NCBI GenBank assembly: GCA_902525615.1
Contig: CABZHT010000003.1
Span: 1-37,905 of the forward strand
Source: an uncultured Fidelibacterota bacterium
GTDB lineage: Bacteria; Fidelibacterota; Marinisomatia; Marinisomatales; Marinisomataceae
Direction: 5' to 3'
Length of the DNA: 37,905 nt
Part shown: positions 8,745 to 19,034 of the stretch, piece by piece
How positions within the stretch are numbered: the first letter of the stretch is position 1
Layout of the letters: each line of letters starts with the position of its first letter
The notes under the pieces: generated by a model
What the model saw: only the letters and a program-made list of their open reading frames with translations
The model's database searches: none
What the model was told of the DNA's origin: nothing
Made by a program: the position numbers and the translations under genes

Positions 8745-9276
8745 GTCAATTATATCTCTATTATTTTTAGTAAGTCTTTATGGGCAAGATGTCAATGATA
8801 ATATTTCTGATAATATTCAACCTTTGCTCGTTGAGGAATTATCTGAATTAGAATTGATGTTAATTGCAAATATCAATACAAATGAAACTCTTGAAACTTT
8901 TTTTAAACTAGATGTGATTAATGAGTCAATTAAACTTAATGCTCCAGAATACAACAGATTTGCTAGAAAGAATAACATTGGAATGTTTTTTCCTGTAAAT
9001 ACTTCTACATCGCTTTATCTTGATGCTGGATTACCTGGTTGGGTTGAAGCAAGCAAATATATATCTAATTATAACGATTTCTATTCAAATGGTTTTTTTA
9101 ATTCATCTCTAGATAAGTTCACATATTACAACTCAAGAAAAGGTTTTTTAGATACTGACAATTATTTTAAAGACCCATGGGATCAAAGATCACTGGATGA
9201 TTATATTAGATATATTCACATGCCCCCAGTAATCAATCATTCAGAAATAAATACGATTTATGATAGAAATAGATAA
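8737..9276 (+). CDS. Unknown secreted protein, 179 aa
   Basis: I do not recognise this family. The first 17 or so residues form a signal peptide (MIRSIISLLFLVSLYGQ), and the rest is a soluble, acidic, aromatic-rich chain with no further membrane segments. Visible features are a Leu/Glu-rich helix at about residues 32-60, a segment GMFFPVNTSTSLYLDAGLPG around 82-101, and an aromatic/Asp-rich end (DPWDQRSLDDYIRYIHMPP). There are no cysteines. The gene overlaps arfB by 8 bases and murE by 17 bases, so it is translated within the cell-wall gene run. A periplasmic role in wall assembly is a guess from position only. Confidence 0.75.
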   Translation: MIRSIISLLFLVSLYGQDVNDNISDNIQPLLVEELSELELMLIANINTNETLETFFKLDVINESIKLNAPEYNRFARKNNIGMFFPVNTSTSLYLDAGLPGWVEASKYISNYNDFYSNGFFNSSLDKFTYYNSRKGFLDTDNYFKDPWDQRSLDDYIRYIHMPPVINHSEINTIYDRNR

Positions 9277-10699
9277 AGTATTAAATACTATTCTAAGTGA
9301 ATCTATTGAACTGCCTCATGTATTAGTTCAGGGTCTTACTAACAATTCCTTAAAAGTAAAAAAAGGATACATTTTTTTTGCTTTTAAAGGAGAGAATAAT
9401 GATGGAAATGACTTCATTGAAGATGCATTTAAAAACGGAGCTTGCTTAGCGATTACCGATTCTGATAAGTTCGAATCTCAAAAAAATGTAGTTAAAGTTA
9501 AAGATGTAAGAATTGCAGCAGGCATTGCTTGTTCAAATTTTTACAATTATCCTCAAAATAAATTAAAGTTGATAGGAATTACTGGTACAAATGGCAAAAC
9601 GTCAACATCAACCATTTTAAAAAGCATTTTAGATGCGACGAATGAAAAGACGTTACAGATAGGTACAAGTGGAATAAAGCCTTCTTTTGAGATCAATCCT
9701 GGACTAACTACGCCAGATATTTTTGATTTGTATGAAATATTAAATCATGCAGTTAATGAAAATTACAAAAATGTTATATTAGAGGTTTCTTCTCACGCAT
9801 TATTACAAAGAAGAATTGAAAACATTTTTTTTGATATAACTGCATTTACAAATCTTACACTTGATCATTTAGATTATCATGAGACAATGGATGAATATTT
9901 TAGTGAAAAACTTAAACTTTTTAATTTAAATAAAGATAATGGCTCTTCTGTTGTAATCATTGATGATGAGTATGGTAAGAGAATCTCTGAGTTAAATTCA
10001 AATGTCAAATGTATATCACTTAAAACTAAAGATGCTAATTATTTTTGCACATCATATAGCATTAATAGTTTAGGAATAACAGGTACTTTAGCATGGGACT
10101 CCAAAACTCTAGACTTTGAATCAAAGCTTATTGGTTTATTTAATTTAGAAAACCTGATTCTTGCTGCATCTATTGCAATTGAGCTTAAAATTTCTAGACA
10201 ATCTATTTTGGAAGGAATTAAAAATTGTGAAAATATAGATGGAAGACTTCATCTGGTTAAAAATAAAAGCAATCAAATAATATTTTTAGATTATGCACAT
10301 TCACCTGATGCATATTATAAGACATTAAAAGCTCTAAAAGAAAACTTTAGTTGTCCTTTGAAAGTTCTTTTTGGCGCTGGAGGCGGTAGAGATAAGTCTA
10401 AAAGACCAAAAATGGCGGAAGTTGTTGAAAAATATTCTACAGAATGTTATCTAGCGCCTGATAATCCTAGATTTGAAGACATTGAATTAATAAATAATGA
10501 TGTAATTAAAGGATTTTCTAATGAAAATCATCATATTTTCAATGATAGAAAAGAAGCGCTTAAATTTGCATTAAGAAATTTAAAGTCTGATGAAATATTA
10601 ATTATCTTTGGAAAAGGAACGGAAGAGTATCAAGAAATTAATGGTTCGAAACATTTTTATTCTGATAGTAATATAATTAAAGAATTTTATGAGAATTGA
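9260..10699 (+). CDS. murE: UDP-MurNAc-L-Ala-D-Glu:meso-diaminopimelate ligase
   Basis: A 479-residue Mur ligase adding the third stem-peptide residue to the peptidoglycan precursor in the cytoplasm, using ATP. The P-loop is GTNGKTS at residues 109-115; the central domain has the LEVSSHAL and FTNLTLDHLDYH motifs. The amino-acid selectivity motif DNPR (401-404) is the version found in meso-diaminopimelate enzymes, so a DAP-type wall is predicted. The start ATG lies 17 bases inside the upstream secreted-protein gene, and the end overlaps murF by 11 bases, indicating tight translational coupling. Confidence 0.97.
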   Translation: MIEIDKVLNTILSESIELPHVLVQGLTNNSLKVKKGYIFFAFKGENNDGNDFIEDAFKNGACLAITDSDKFESQKNVVKVKDVRIAAGIACSNFYNYPQNKLKLIGITGTNGKTSTSTILKSILDATNEKTLQIGTSGIKPSFEINPGLTTPDIFDLYEILNHAVNENYKNVILEVSSHALLQRRIENIFFDITAFTNLTLDHLDYHETMDEYFSEKLKLFNLNKDNGSSVVIIDDEYGKRISELNSNVKCISLKTKDANYFCTSYSINSLGITGTLAWDSKTLDFESKLIGLFNLENLILAASIAIELKISRQSILEGIKNCENIDGRLHLVKNKSNQIIFLDYAHSPDAYYKTLKALKENFSCPLKVLFGAGGGRDKSKRPKMAEVVEKYSTECYLAPDNPRFEDIELINNDVIKGFSNENHHIFNDRKEALKFALRNLKSDEILIIFGKGTEEYQEINGSKHFYSDSNIIKEFYEN

Positions 10700-11927
10700 T
10701 TTAAAGGAAAAAAAACATTTTTTAACAGTTTTTGAAGCTTTTTTTGATCAATCTATTAATAGGCCGATAAATGGAATATCAATAGATAGCAGAAATATCA
10801 AAAAAAATGATCTATTTATTGCTATTAAAGGAGAAAACTTTGATGGTAATGATTTTGTTGATCAAGCTTTACAAGATGGTGCAAGTTATACGTTATCATC
10901 ATATGAAAATGAAAGTACCCATCATCTTTTAGTTGAGGATTTAAATGTTTTCATAAAAGAGTTATTAATTAACTGGTTAAAGAGTTTTAATGGAAGAATT
11001 GTAGGAATCACAGGTTCAAACGGGAAAACCACAACCAAGGATTTGATAGCACACTTTCTCCAATCAAAGTTTAAAGTTGAAAAAACTTTAGGTAATTATA
11101 ACACCTCAATAAGCGTTCCTTTATCAATTCTTTCTTTTGCACTTGATTCTGAAATATATGTTCTGGAATTAGGAGCAAATAAAGTTGGAGATATAGAATA
11201 TTTATCCTCAATAGTCAAACCAGACTATGGAGTAATTACAAGTATTGCTGCAGCACATCTTGATGGATTTGGTTCAATAGAAAATATTGAAAAAGAAAAA
11301 AAATCTATACTCAATCATTCAGCAAAGAAATTTAACTTCCATGAGAAAAAGCCAAACTCTTTAGCCGTTAATTTTAAAGAAAATAAAAGTAATATTTTTA
11401 TTAAAAATTTAAAAATTGCTTCTCATGTTGCTAATAATATCTTTAATGATAGTAATTTTCCTGAATTGAATGGGGATTTATTAATTAATTGCTTAGAAAG
11501 TTTCAAAATGCCTCCAGGTAGAGGTGAAATTTTCTCATTGAATAAGTTTAAAATTATAGATGATTCATACAATGCAAATCCAGAATCTGTTAAAGCGGCA
11601 TTAGATCATTTGAGTACTTTTAAAGAATGTAGAAAATTTTTTGTTTTTGGAGATATGAAGGAGCTTGGAGATAATGAAGAGATGTTTCATAAAAAAATAG
11701 GTCAATATGCAGTTGAAAAAACAGATATTTTATTTACTGTTGGCAAGTTGGCTAAAAATGCACAATCTAATAGTAATAACTTTGCATTAAGCTTACATTT
11801 CAATGATAATCTTTCTTTATTAGAAAAGTTAAATGAACTTTTAACAGACGGAGACATTGTTTTGATTAAGGGGTCCAGAAGTATGCAACTTGATCAATTA
11901 ATTAATGAATTAAAAAATGTTAAATGA
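10689..11927 (+). CDS. murF: UDP-MurNAc-tripeptide:D-Ala-D-Ala ligase
   Basis: A 412-residue Mur ligase that joins D-Ala-D-Ala to UDP-MurNAc-tripeptide, completing the pentapeptide. The P-loop is GSNGKTTTKDL from residue 109; other Mur ligase signatures are LELGANKVGDIEYLS, a SIAAAHLDGFGS segment and DDSYNANPESVKAAL. It is somewhat shorter than the E. coli enzyme (about 450). It overlaps murE by 11 bases at the 5' end and mraY by 11 bases at the 3' end. D-Ala for its substrate would come from Alr, encoded earlier in this window; no ddl gene is present here. Confidence 0.96.
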   Translation: MRIDLKEKKHFLTVFEAFFDQSINRPINGISIDSRNIKKNDLFIAIKGENFDGNDFVDQALQDGASYTLSSYENESTHHLLVEDLNVFIKELLINWLKSFNGRIVGITGSNGKTTTKDLIAHFLQSKFKVEKTLGNYNTSISVPLSILSFALDSEIYVLELGANKVGDIEYLSSIVKPDYGVITSIAAAHLDGFGSIENIEKEKKSILNHSAKKFNFHEKKPNSLAVNFKENKSNIFIKNLKIASHVANNIFNDSNFPELNGDLLINCLESFKMPPGRGEIFSLNKFKIIDDSYNANPESVKAALDHLSTFKECRKFFVFGDMKELGDNEEMFHKKIGQYAVEKTDILFTVGKLAKNAQSNSNNFALSLHFNDNLSLLEKLNELLTDGDIVLIKGSRSMQLDQLINELKNVK

Positions 11928-13026
11928 ATTATTATTACCACTAAGAGAATATTTTGGTTTCTTAAATCTTTTTGAATACATCACTTTTAGAGCTGGTGCA
12001 AGTGCGATTCTTGCTCTATTAATTAGCTTTATATTTGGACCTTTCGTTGTAAAAAAATTAATAAATCTTCAGATAGGTGAATCCATAAGAGATCATGGTC
12101 CAGATTCCCATAAAGAAAAACAGGGTACTCCTACTATGGGAGGAGTATTGATTATTCTTTCTACAATTATCCCTACCGTACTACTAGCTGATTTAAATAA
12201 TTTATTCATTCAAATAATATGTATTTCAATGGTGTGGATGGGGCTAGTTGGTTTTTATGATGATTATTTGAAAGTTGTTAAGAAAAGAAAAGACGGTTTG
12301 AGCGGAAGATATAAATTGCTAGCTCAAACTATTCTCGGAGTATTCATTTCATATATAATTATAAATTCAAATGTTTATGGGGACTATACTCTTTTAACTT
12401 TTGTTCCTTTCTTAAAAAATGTTTCTATTAACTTCTTTTATCCTATTATTTATGCCGTCTTTATTATTTTAGTTGTTTCAGCTACATCAAATGCAGTAAA
12501 TCTTACTGATGGTCTCGATGGGCTAGCTGCTGGACTATTAGCTATTTCTGTAAGTGTATTTGGTGTTATTGCATATATTTCTGGAAGAGTTGATTTTACC
12601 GACTACCTATATATTGAATATTTACCATTAGCTAGTGAACTGACAATCTTTGCTACTGCGTTTTTTGGTGGTTGTCTTGGTTTCTTATGGTTTAATGCAA
12701 AGCCTGCTGAGATTTTTATGGGAGATGTAGGATCTTTATCAACCGGAGCTGCTTTGGGAACATTAGCAATTCTTCTTAAGAAAGAAGTATTATTATTAAT
12801 TGTTGGAGGAGTTTTTGTTATTGAAACCTTGTCTGTTATCATTCAGGTTTTATATTTTAGATATACAAAAAACAAATACGGTACTGGCAAAAAATTCTTT
12901 CTAATGGCACCAATTCATCATCATTTTGAGCTAAAAGGTTGGCCCGAATCAAGAGTCGTTACTAGATTTTGGATAATAGGCATACTTTTTGCTCTAATGT
13001 CTTTGACTACCTTCAAAGTAAGATAG
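11917..13026 (+). CDS. mraY: Phospho-N-acetylmuramoyl-pentapeptide transferase
   Basis: A 369-residue polytopic inner-membrane enzyme that transfers phospho-MurNAc-pentapeptide from UDP to undecaprenyl phosphate, forming lipid I. About ten hydrophobic segments alternate with conserved loops: the DDYLK catalytic loop (D115/D116), NAVNLTDGLDGLA around residue 198, and the HHHFE motif (H334-336). The start overlaps murF by 11 bases. In many genomes murD, ftsW and murG follow; here ispG follows after a single base. Confidence 0.97.
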   Translation: MLNELLLPLREYFGFLNLFEYITFRAGASAILALLISFIFGPFVVKKLINLQIGESIRDHGPDSHKEKQGTPTMGGVLIILSTIIPTVLLADLNNLFIQIICISMVWMGLVGFYDDYLKVVKKRKDGLSGRYKLLAQTILGVFISYIIINSNVYGDYTLLTFVPFLKNVSINFFYPIIYAVFIILVVSATSNAVNLTDGLDGLAAGLLAISVSVFGVIAYISGRVDFTDYLYIEYLPLASELTIFATAFFGGCLGFLWFNAKPAEIFMGDVGSLSTGAALGTLAILLKKEVLLLIVGGVFVIETLSVIIQVLYFRYTKNKYGTGKKFFLMAPIHHHFELKGWPESRVVTRFWIIGILFALMSLTTFKVR

Positions 13027-13027
13027 C

Positions 13028-14821
13028 ATGAGAAGAAAAACTTTAAGTGTTAAAATAGGTAAGGTCTTTATTGGAAGCGATCATAGTATTAAAACCCAAT
13101 CTATGACAACAGTATCCACAATGGATACCGATCAAAGTGTTGATGAAGCCATAAGAATCATTGAAGCTGGCGGAAAACTAGTAAGATTTACAGCACCAAA
13201 TATTAATGAAGCAAAAAATTTGATAAATATTAAAAATGCTTTGGTTGCAAAAGGTTATGACGACCCTCTGGTTGCTGATATTCATTTTACTCCTAATGCT
13301 GCTTTAGAGGCATCAAAAATAGTAGAAAAAGTTAGAATTAATCCTGGAAATTATGTTGATAAGAAAAAATTTGAAGTAAAAGAATATGATGACGAATCTT
13401 ATCAAGATGAGCTTTTAAAAATTGAAGAGAAATTTATTCCCTTAATTAATTCTTGTAAAGAAAATGGTGTAGCTATGAGGATAGGTACAAATCATGGATC
13501 ATTATCGGATAGAGTAATGAATAGATTTGGTGATACTCCATTAGGTATGGTTGAATCAGCAATGGAGTTTTTAAGGATTTGCAAACAAAATGACTATGAT
13601 CAAATTGTTTTATCAATGAAATCAAGCAATCCAATTGTAATGATTCATGCATATAGGTTGCTCGTTAAATCCATGGAAAATGAAAATATGCATTATCCTC
13701 TTCATTTAGGAGTTACTGAAGCAGGAGATGGACTTGACGGAAGAATAAAATCCGCATTAGGTATAGGAACCCTTCTAACAGAAGGCATAGGAGATACGAT
13801 TCGAGTATCATTAACCGAAGATCCTGAGTTTGAAATTCCTGCAGCTGAAAAAATTCTCGAAAAAATAGATAGTATTTCTAAAAAAATAAGACTTAAAAAT
13901 ACTAATAAAAGAGCTTTTTCATTTTTTAAAAGACAGACTGAATCTATAGAAAATCTTGGACAGAAAAATCCGCCCATTGTAATTTCAAACAGTTCAAATG
14001 ATTTTGAAGGAAATTTTCCAGATTATTTATTTATCGATGATCTTGATAATCTTGACGACTCAAAAAAATATATTATTGAGGGCAAAGATTGGAATAAAAA
14101 TCTTTCAAAAAATATTTTTCCTTATTTTAATTCTTTAAAAGATTTTAGAAAGTCTGAAGCTGTTTCAAATACTTTAAATTTCATTGAGATTGAATTGTCA
14201 AAAATAACTAATACTATTATGCAAACTTTCTCAAATAATGTTGTAATAGTTTTAAATGTTGATAATGCAAATAGACATGATTTATTAAGCGCTTTTAATT
14301 TTCTCGAAGAAAAACTAATAAAAATTCCAGTTATTTTAAAAGGTAGTTATAAAAGTTCAGATTTTGAGAAAGTTGCAATAGATGCCTCTATCGATATAGG
14401 TTCAATTTTGTTGGAAGGGATGGGAAATGGAATATGGATTCAAGCAAAAGATTTTGATTTAAAGATAAATGAACTTTCATTTTTGATTTTACAAAATACT
14501 AGAACCAGAATATTTAAAACTGACTATATATCATGTCCTTCATGTGGAAGAACAAAATTTGATTTACAAGAAACTACAGCTTTAGTAAAAGAACATACAA
14601 ATCATTTGAAAGGATTAAAAATTTCAGTGATGGGTTGTATTGTCAATGGACCTGGAGAAATGGCAGATGCGGACTATGGTTATGTAGGGTCTGGAGATGG
14701 AGTTATATCTCTTTATAAAGGCAAAGAATTAGTTAAAAGAAATATTTCAAGTGAGCAAGCTGTGGATGAATTGATTCAGTTAATTAAAGAAAATGACGAT
14801 TGGGTCGATCCCAAAAATTAA
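13028..14821 (+). CDS. ispG: 4-hydroxy-3-methylbut-2-en-1-yl diphosphate synthase, long three-domain form
   Basis: A 597-residue [4Fe-4S] enzyme of the MEP isoprenoid pathway, converting MEcPP to HMBPP. The N-terminal TIM barrel (about 1-270) begins with the typical KIGKVFIGSDHSIKTQSMT segment. A long insert of roughly 200 residues (about 290-490) separates it from the reductase-like C-terminal domain, where C503, C506 (CPSC), C537 and E544 (GCIVNGPGE) form the cluster site. Most Proteobacteria have a form of about 370 residues; the long form is known from plants, Chlamydia and Bacteroidota. One base separates it from mraY, whose lipid carrier depends on this pathway. Confidence 0.96.
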   Translation: MRRKTLSVKIGKVFIGSDHSIKTQSMTTVSTMDTDQSVDEAIRIIEAGGKLVRFTAPNINEAKNLINIKNALVAKGYDDPLVADIHFTPNAALEASKIVEKVRINPGNYVDKKKFEVKEYDDESYQDELLKIEEKFIPLINSCKENGVAMRIGTNHGSLSDRVMNRFGDTPLGMVESAMEFLRICKQNDYDQIVLSMKSSNPIVMIHAYRLLVKSMENENMHYPLHLGVTEAGDGLDGRIKSALGIGTLLTEGIGDTIRVSLTEDPEFEIPAAEKILEKIDSISKKIRLKNTNKRAFSFFKRQTESIENLGQKNPPIVISNSSNDFEGNFPDYLFIDDLDNLDDSKKYIIEGKDWNKNLSKNIFPYFNSLKDFRKSEAVSNTLNFIEIELSKITNTIMQTFSNNVVIVLNVDNANRHDLLSAFNFLEEKLIKIPVILKGSYKSSDFEKVAIDASIDIGSILLEGMGNGIWIQAKDFDLKINELSFLILQNTRTRIFKTDYISCPSCGRTKFDLQETTALVKEHTNHLKGLKISVMGCIVNGPGEMADADYGYVGSGDGVISLYKGKELVKRNISSEQAVDELIQLIKENDDWVDPKN

Positions 14822-14866
14822 CTTACATTGCTTGAACAATTAAACTTTTATGTGTAAAGTCCTTTC

Positions 14867-15913
14867 ATGGGGTTAGAAAACTATATACCAGCAAATTTAT
14901 TGCTTTGGATAGAACCGATTGTTACAATCTTTTTGGGGATTGTTTTAGGGCTCTTTTTAAAAAAATTTCTTGTTTCTAGGTTAAAATCTCTATCAGAGAA
15001 AAACAATTGGCAAAGCGATGACGTAGTTATCAATGCAATTGATTCAGTTATTGTATTTTGGTTCTTTTTGGCTTTTTCTTCTATGGCTATTGGAAGTGCA
15101 GATCTTCCTGGCCCAGAAGATATCTACCAAAAGATTATATCAGCTTTTTTAATTATTTCTATTAGCTTTACTGCTTCGAAGGTGGTGTTGGGACTGCTTG
15201 ATATTTGGTCTCAGACAAATAAATCTCTTCCTTCAACAGGTATTTTTAAAGGCTTAACAAATGTTGCAATCTTTTCTATTGGTATATTATTTATTCTCCA
15301 ATCTTTTGGTATCTCAATTACACCTTTAATTACTGCTCTTGGTGTTGGTGGTTTAGCAGTTTCCTTGGCATTAAAAGATACATTGTCTGATTTATTTGGA
15401 GGAATCAACATTCTTTTGAGTAAAACAATGCAAGAAGGTGATTATGTTCAGCTAGACAACGGATACCAAGGTTATGTTGAAAATGTTGGTTGGAGATATA
15501 CTACAATTCGCGAAAGAGCTAATAATATAATTTCTATTCCCAATTCTGTACTTTCAGGTTCAATCTCTAAAAACTTTTCTTCTATGGATTCTGCTTTTAG
15601 AGTTCCTATTCAAATTGGAGTTTCATACGATAGCGATCTTGACCATGTTGAAAAAGTTGCTTTAGAAGTTGCAAATGAAATTTATGAAGAGCTGGATTGC
15701 GTTAGTAAATCCTATAAACCAGTTATAAGATTTAGAGAATTTGCAGATTCAAGTATTAATTTTTTCATTTATTTTCAAGGGAAGAACTTTGGTGATCATA
15801 ACACTATTCTTAATAGTTACATAAAAAAGCTTCATAAAAAGTTTAGAGAAGAAAAAATCGATATTCCTTATCCAATTAGAACTCTTATTCATAAGAATGA
15901 AATTAAGGATTAA
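14867..15913 (+). CDS. Mechanosensitive channel of the MscS family
   Basis: A 348-residue membrane channel that opens under membrane tension to release solutes. Three to four hydrophobic segments come first (about 14-30, 60-78, 85-110 and 125-145), followed by a pore-lining helix rich in Gly/Ala (LITALGVGGLAVSLALKD, about 152-169), the DLFGGINILLSKTMQEGDYV junction, and the MscS beta domain (QGYVENVGWRYTTIRE, then ISIPNSVLS). The C-terminal alpha/beta domain fills the rest. The 45-base gap after ispG is the first real break in the preceding run, so a promoter could lie there, but I saw no convincing one. The 3' end overlaps dut by 17 bases. Confidence 0.93.
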   Translation: MGLENYIPANLLLWIEPIVTIFLGIVLGLFLKKFLVSRLKSLSEKNNWQSDDVVINAIDSVIVFWFFLAFSSMAIGSADLPGPEDIYQKIISAFLIISISFTASKVVLGLLDIWSQTNKSLPSTGIFKGLTNVAIFSIGILFILQSFGISITPLITALGVGGLAVSLALKDTLSDLFGGINILLSKTMQEGDYVQLDNGYQGYVENVGWRYTTIRERANNIISIPNSVLSGSISKNFSSMDSAFRVPIQIGVSYDSDLDHVEKVALEVANEIYEELDCVSKSYKPVIRFREFADSSINFFIYFQGKNFGDHNTILNSYIKKLHKKFREEKIDIPYPIRTLIHKNEIKD

Positions 15914-16334
15914 AGCTTTTAACGCTAGAGCAAAAGAGCTCTATGAAAACCATTCACATTTTCATTCTGGCGACGCTGGATTAGATTTATTTGTTGTTGA
16001 AGATCAGACTATTCCAGCCAAAAGTACAAAACCAATTCCACTACAAATAGCTTGCGAAAATTTAGATAACAAAGCGTACTATTTATTTCCAAGGTCTAGT
16101 ATATCTAAAACTCCATTGAGACTTGCTAATTCAATTGGTCTAATTGATGGTGGTTATAGAGGTGAGTTAGTTGGTATGGTTGATAATATATATGATAAAG
16201 ATTTCCATATTAAAAGAGGAGAAAGATATTTTCAATTAGTTGCTGTTGATAGTTCTCCTATTGATTTTGAATTAGTGGAAGAGTTATCTGAATCTAGCCG
16301 AGGAGAAGGCGGATTTGGTAGTACAGGCAGATAA
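15897..16334 (+). CDS. dut: Deoxyuridine 5'-triphosphate nucleotidohydrolase (dUTPase)
   Basis: A 145-residue trimeric dUTPase that hydrolyses dUTP to dUMP, limiting uracil in DNA and feeding thymidylate synthesis. All five family motifs can be seen: GDAGLDLFV (25-33), PRSSIS (65-70), GLIDGGYRGE (81-90), GERYFQLV, and the glycine-rich C-terminal GEGGFGSTGR that closes over the active site. The ATG lies 17 bases inside the channel gene. It complements the uracil-DNA glycosylase gene located later in the window. Confidence 0.96.
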   Translation: MKLRIKAFNARAKELYENHSHFHSGDAGLDLFVVEDQTIPAKSTKPIPLQIACENLDNKAYYLFPRSSISKTPLRLANSIGLIDGGYRGELVGMVDNIYDKDFHIKRGERYFQLVAVDSSPIDFELVEELSESSRGEGGFGSTGR

Positions 16335-16380
16335 TTAATATTTCATTTGTTATTCTAGTTACTAAATTTTAAAATTATCG

Positions 16381-16451
16381 TGCAAAAAATAAGTAAATAT
16401 GACATTTTTGCATAAAAAATAGTTAAAATGCTAATTGGCATATTTTTTGCA
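16381..16451 (+). repeat. Repeated TTTTTGCA / TGCAAAAA motifs upstream of groES
   Basis: The 158-base gap between dut and groES holds TGCAAAAAAT at 16381-16390, its exact inverse ATTTTTTGCA at 16442-16451, and a third near-copy ATTTTTGCA at 16404-16412. A further ATGC...GCAT pair lies at 16428-16441. The CIRCE element usual for HrcA-controlled groE operons was not found. These copies may be operator-like sites or chance in AT-rich DNA. Confidence 0.35.
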
Positions 16452-16492
16452 TTGATAACTATAGATTATTTAACTAATAAAAGGATAAAACA

Positions 16493-16783
16493 ATGTCTTT
16501 AAAAATTAAACCGCTCGAAGATAGAGTAGTTGTAGAAGCAATGGCTGCTGATGAAACAACAGCTAGTGGAATTATACTTCCTGATACTGCTCAAGAAAAA
16601 CCTCAACAAGGTACTGTAGTTGTGGTTGGTCCAGGAAAAAATAATGAAGATGGTACTACTAGCAAAATGTCTGTAAAGACAGGCGACGTAGTATTATATG
16701 GTAAATATTCAGGTACAGAAATCACCTATGAAGGCAAAGACTTGCTTATCATGAGAGAGAGTGATATTCTGGCAATTTTATAA
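16493..16783 (+). CDS. groES: Co-chaperonin GroES
   Basis: A 96-residue lid of the GroEL chaperonin. It begins with the typical [13 protein letters not shown] segment, contains the mobile loop ([19 protein letters not shown]) that contacts GroEL, and ends with [16 protein letters not shown]. Length is standard. An AAAGGA ribosome site precedes the ATG. It is the first gene after the largest gap in this half of the window, so a heat-shock or vegetative promoter should lie in 16335-16480. GroEL follows after 10 bases. Confidence 0.98.
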   Translation: MSLKIKPLEDRVVVEAMAADETTASGIILPDTAQEKPQQGTVVVVGPGKNNEDGTTSKMSVKTGDVVLYGKYSGTEITYEGKDLLIMRESDILAIL

Positions 16784-16793
16784 GGAGGATTAA

Positions 16794-18446
<1,653 letters not shown>

Positions 18447-18479
18447 TTTATTTTTCTGATAAGTATGAAAATAAAATAC

Positions 18480-18507
18480 AAAAAACCCTCTATACTGAGG
18501 GTTTTTT
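18480..18507 (+). terminator. Intrinsic terminator after groEL
   Basis: AAAAAACCCTC (18480-18490), a 6-base loop, and GAGGGTTTTTT (18497-18507) form a perfect 11-bp stem whose 3' arm ends in a run of six T. This is a classical Rho-independent terminator closing the groESL transcript, 34 bases after the groEL stop and 18 bases before folK. Its A-run on the 5' side would also allow function on the - strand. Confidence 0.92.
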
Positions 18508-18524
18508 GTTTGTAAAATAGTATT

Positions 18525-19034
18525 ATGTTTAAAAATAAAGTTTATTTATCTATTGGATCAAATATCGGTGATAAAGAATCGAATATTGCATCATCTATTG
18601 CGATGCTGGGTTCATACATCGAAATTTCAAAAATAAGGTCATCTTCATTTTATAAAACAGAACCTCTTTATAATCAAAATCAACCATCTTTTCTTAATAT
18701 TATTTTAGAGCTTGAAACGACCCTAACTCCTTTTCAACTTTTAGACAAGATTAATGAAATCGAAAAAATGTTAGGTAGAGAAGAAAAAAGACAAAAAAAT
18801 CAACCTCGAACTATTGATATTGATATAATTATTTTTAAGGATAGTTTTATAGATACTCCTAAATTACAAATACCACATCCAGGGGCTCTATTAAGAAAAT
18901 TTGTTTTGATTCCATTAGTAGAACTTACTTCAGACGAAATTTTTCCTAAAACAAATATTAAAATTGTTGATTTACTTGAAAAGTGTCCTGATACTTCAGT
19001 AGTTCAAAAATATATTATTGATAAGAAAGCATGA
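18525..19034 (+). CDS. folK: 2-amino-4-hydroxy-6-hydroxymethyldihydropteridine pyrophosphokinase (HPPK)
   Basis: A 169-residue folate-pathway kinase that pyrophosphorylates hydroxymethyl-dihydropterin before sulfonamide-target condensation. Family features: LSIGSNIGDKESNI at the N-terminus, FYKTEPL, QPSFLNIILELET, and the signature RTIDIDIIIF followed by IPHPGALLRKFVLIPL. It starts 18 bases after the groEL terminator, so its promoter is probably within or upstream of that region, or it relies on read-through. The 3' end overlaps the kinase gene by 4 bases (ATGA). Confidence 0.95.
   Translation: MFKNKVYLSIGSNIGDKESNIASSIAMLGSYIEISKIRSSSFYKTEPLYNQNQPSFLNIILELETTLTPFQLLDKINEIEKMLGREEKRQKNQPRTIDIDIIIFKDSFIDTPKLQIPHPGALLRKFVLIPLVELTSDEIFPKTNIKIVDLLEKCPDTSVVQKYIIDKKA

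Noticed and set aside
16335-16492. CIRCE (HrcA) operator before groES
   Set aside because: The TTAGCACTC / GAGTGCTAA arms are absent on both strands.
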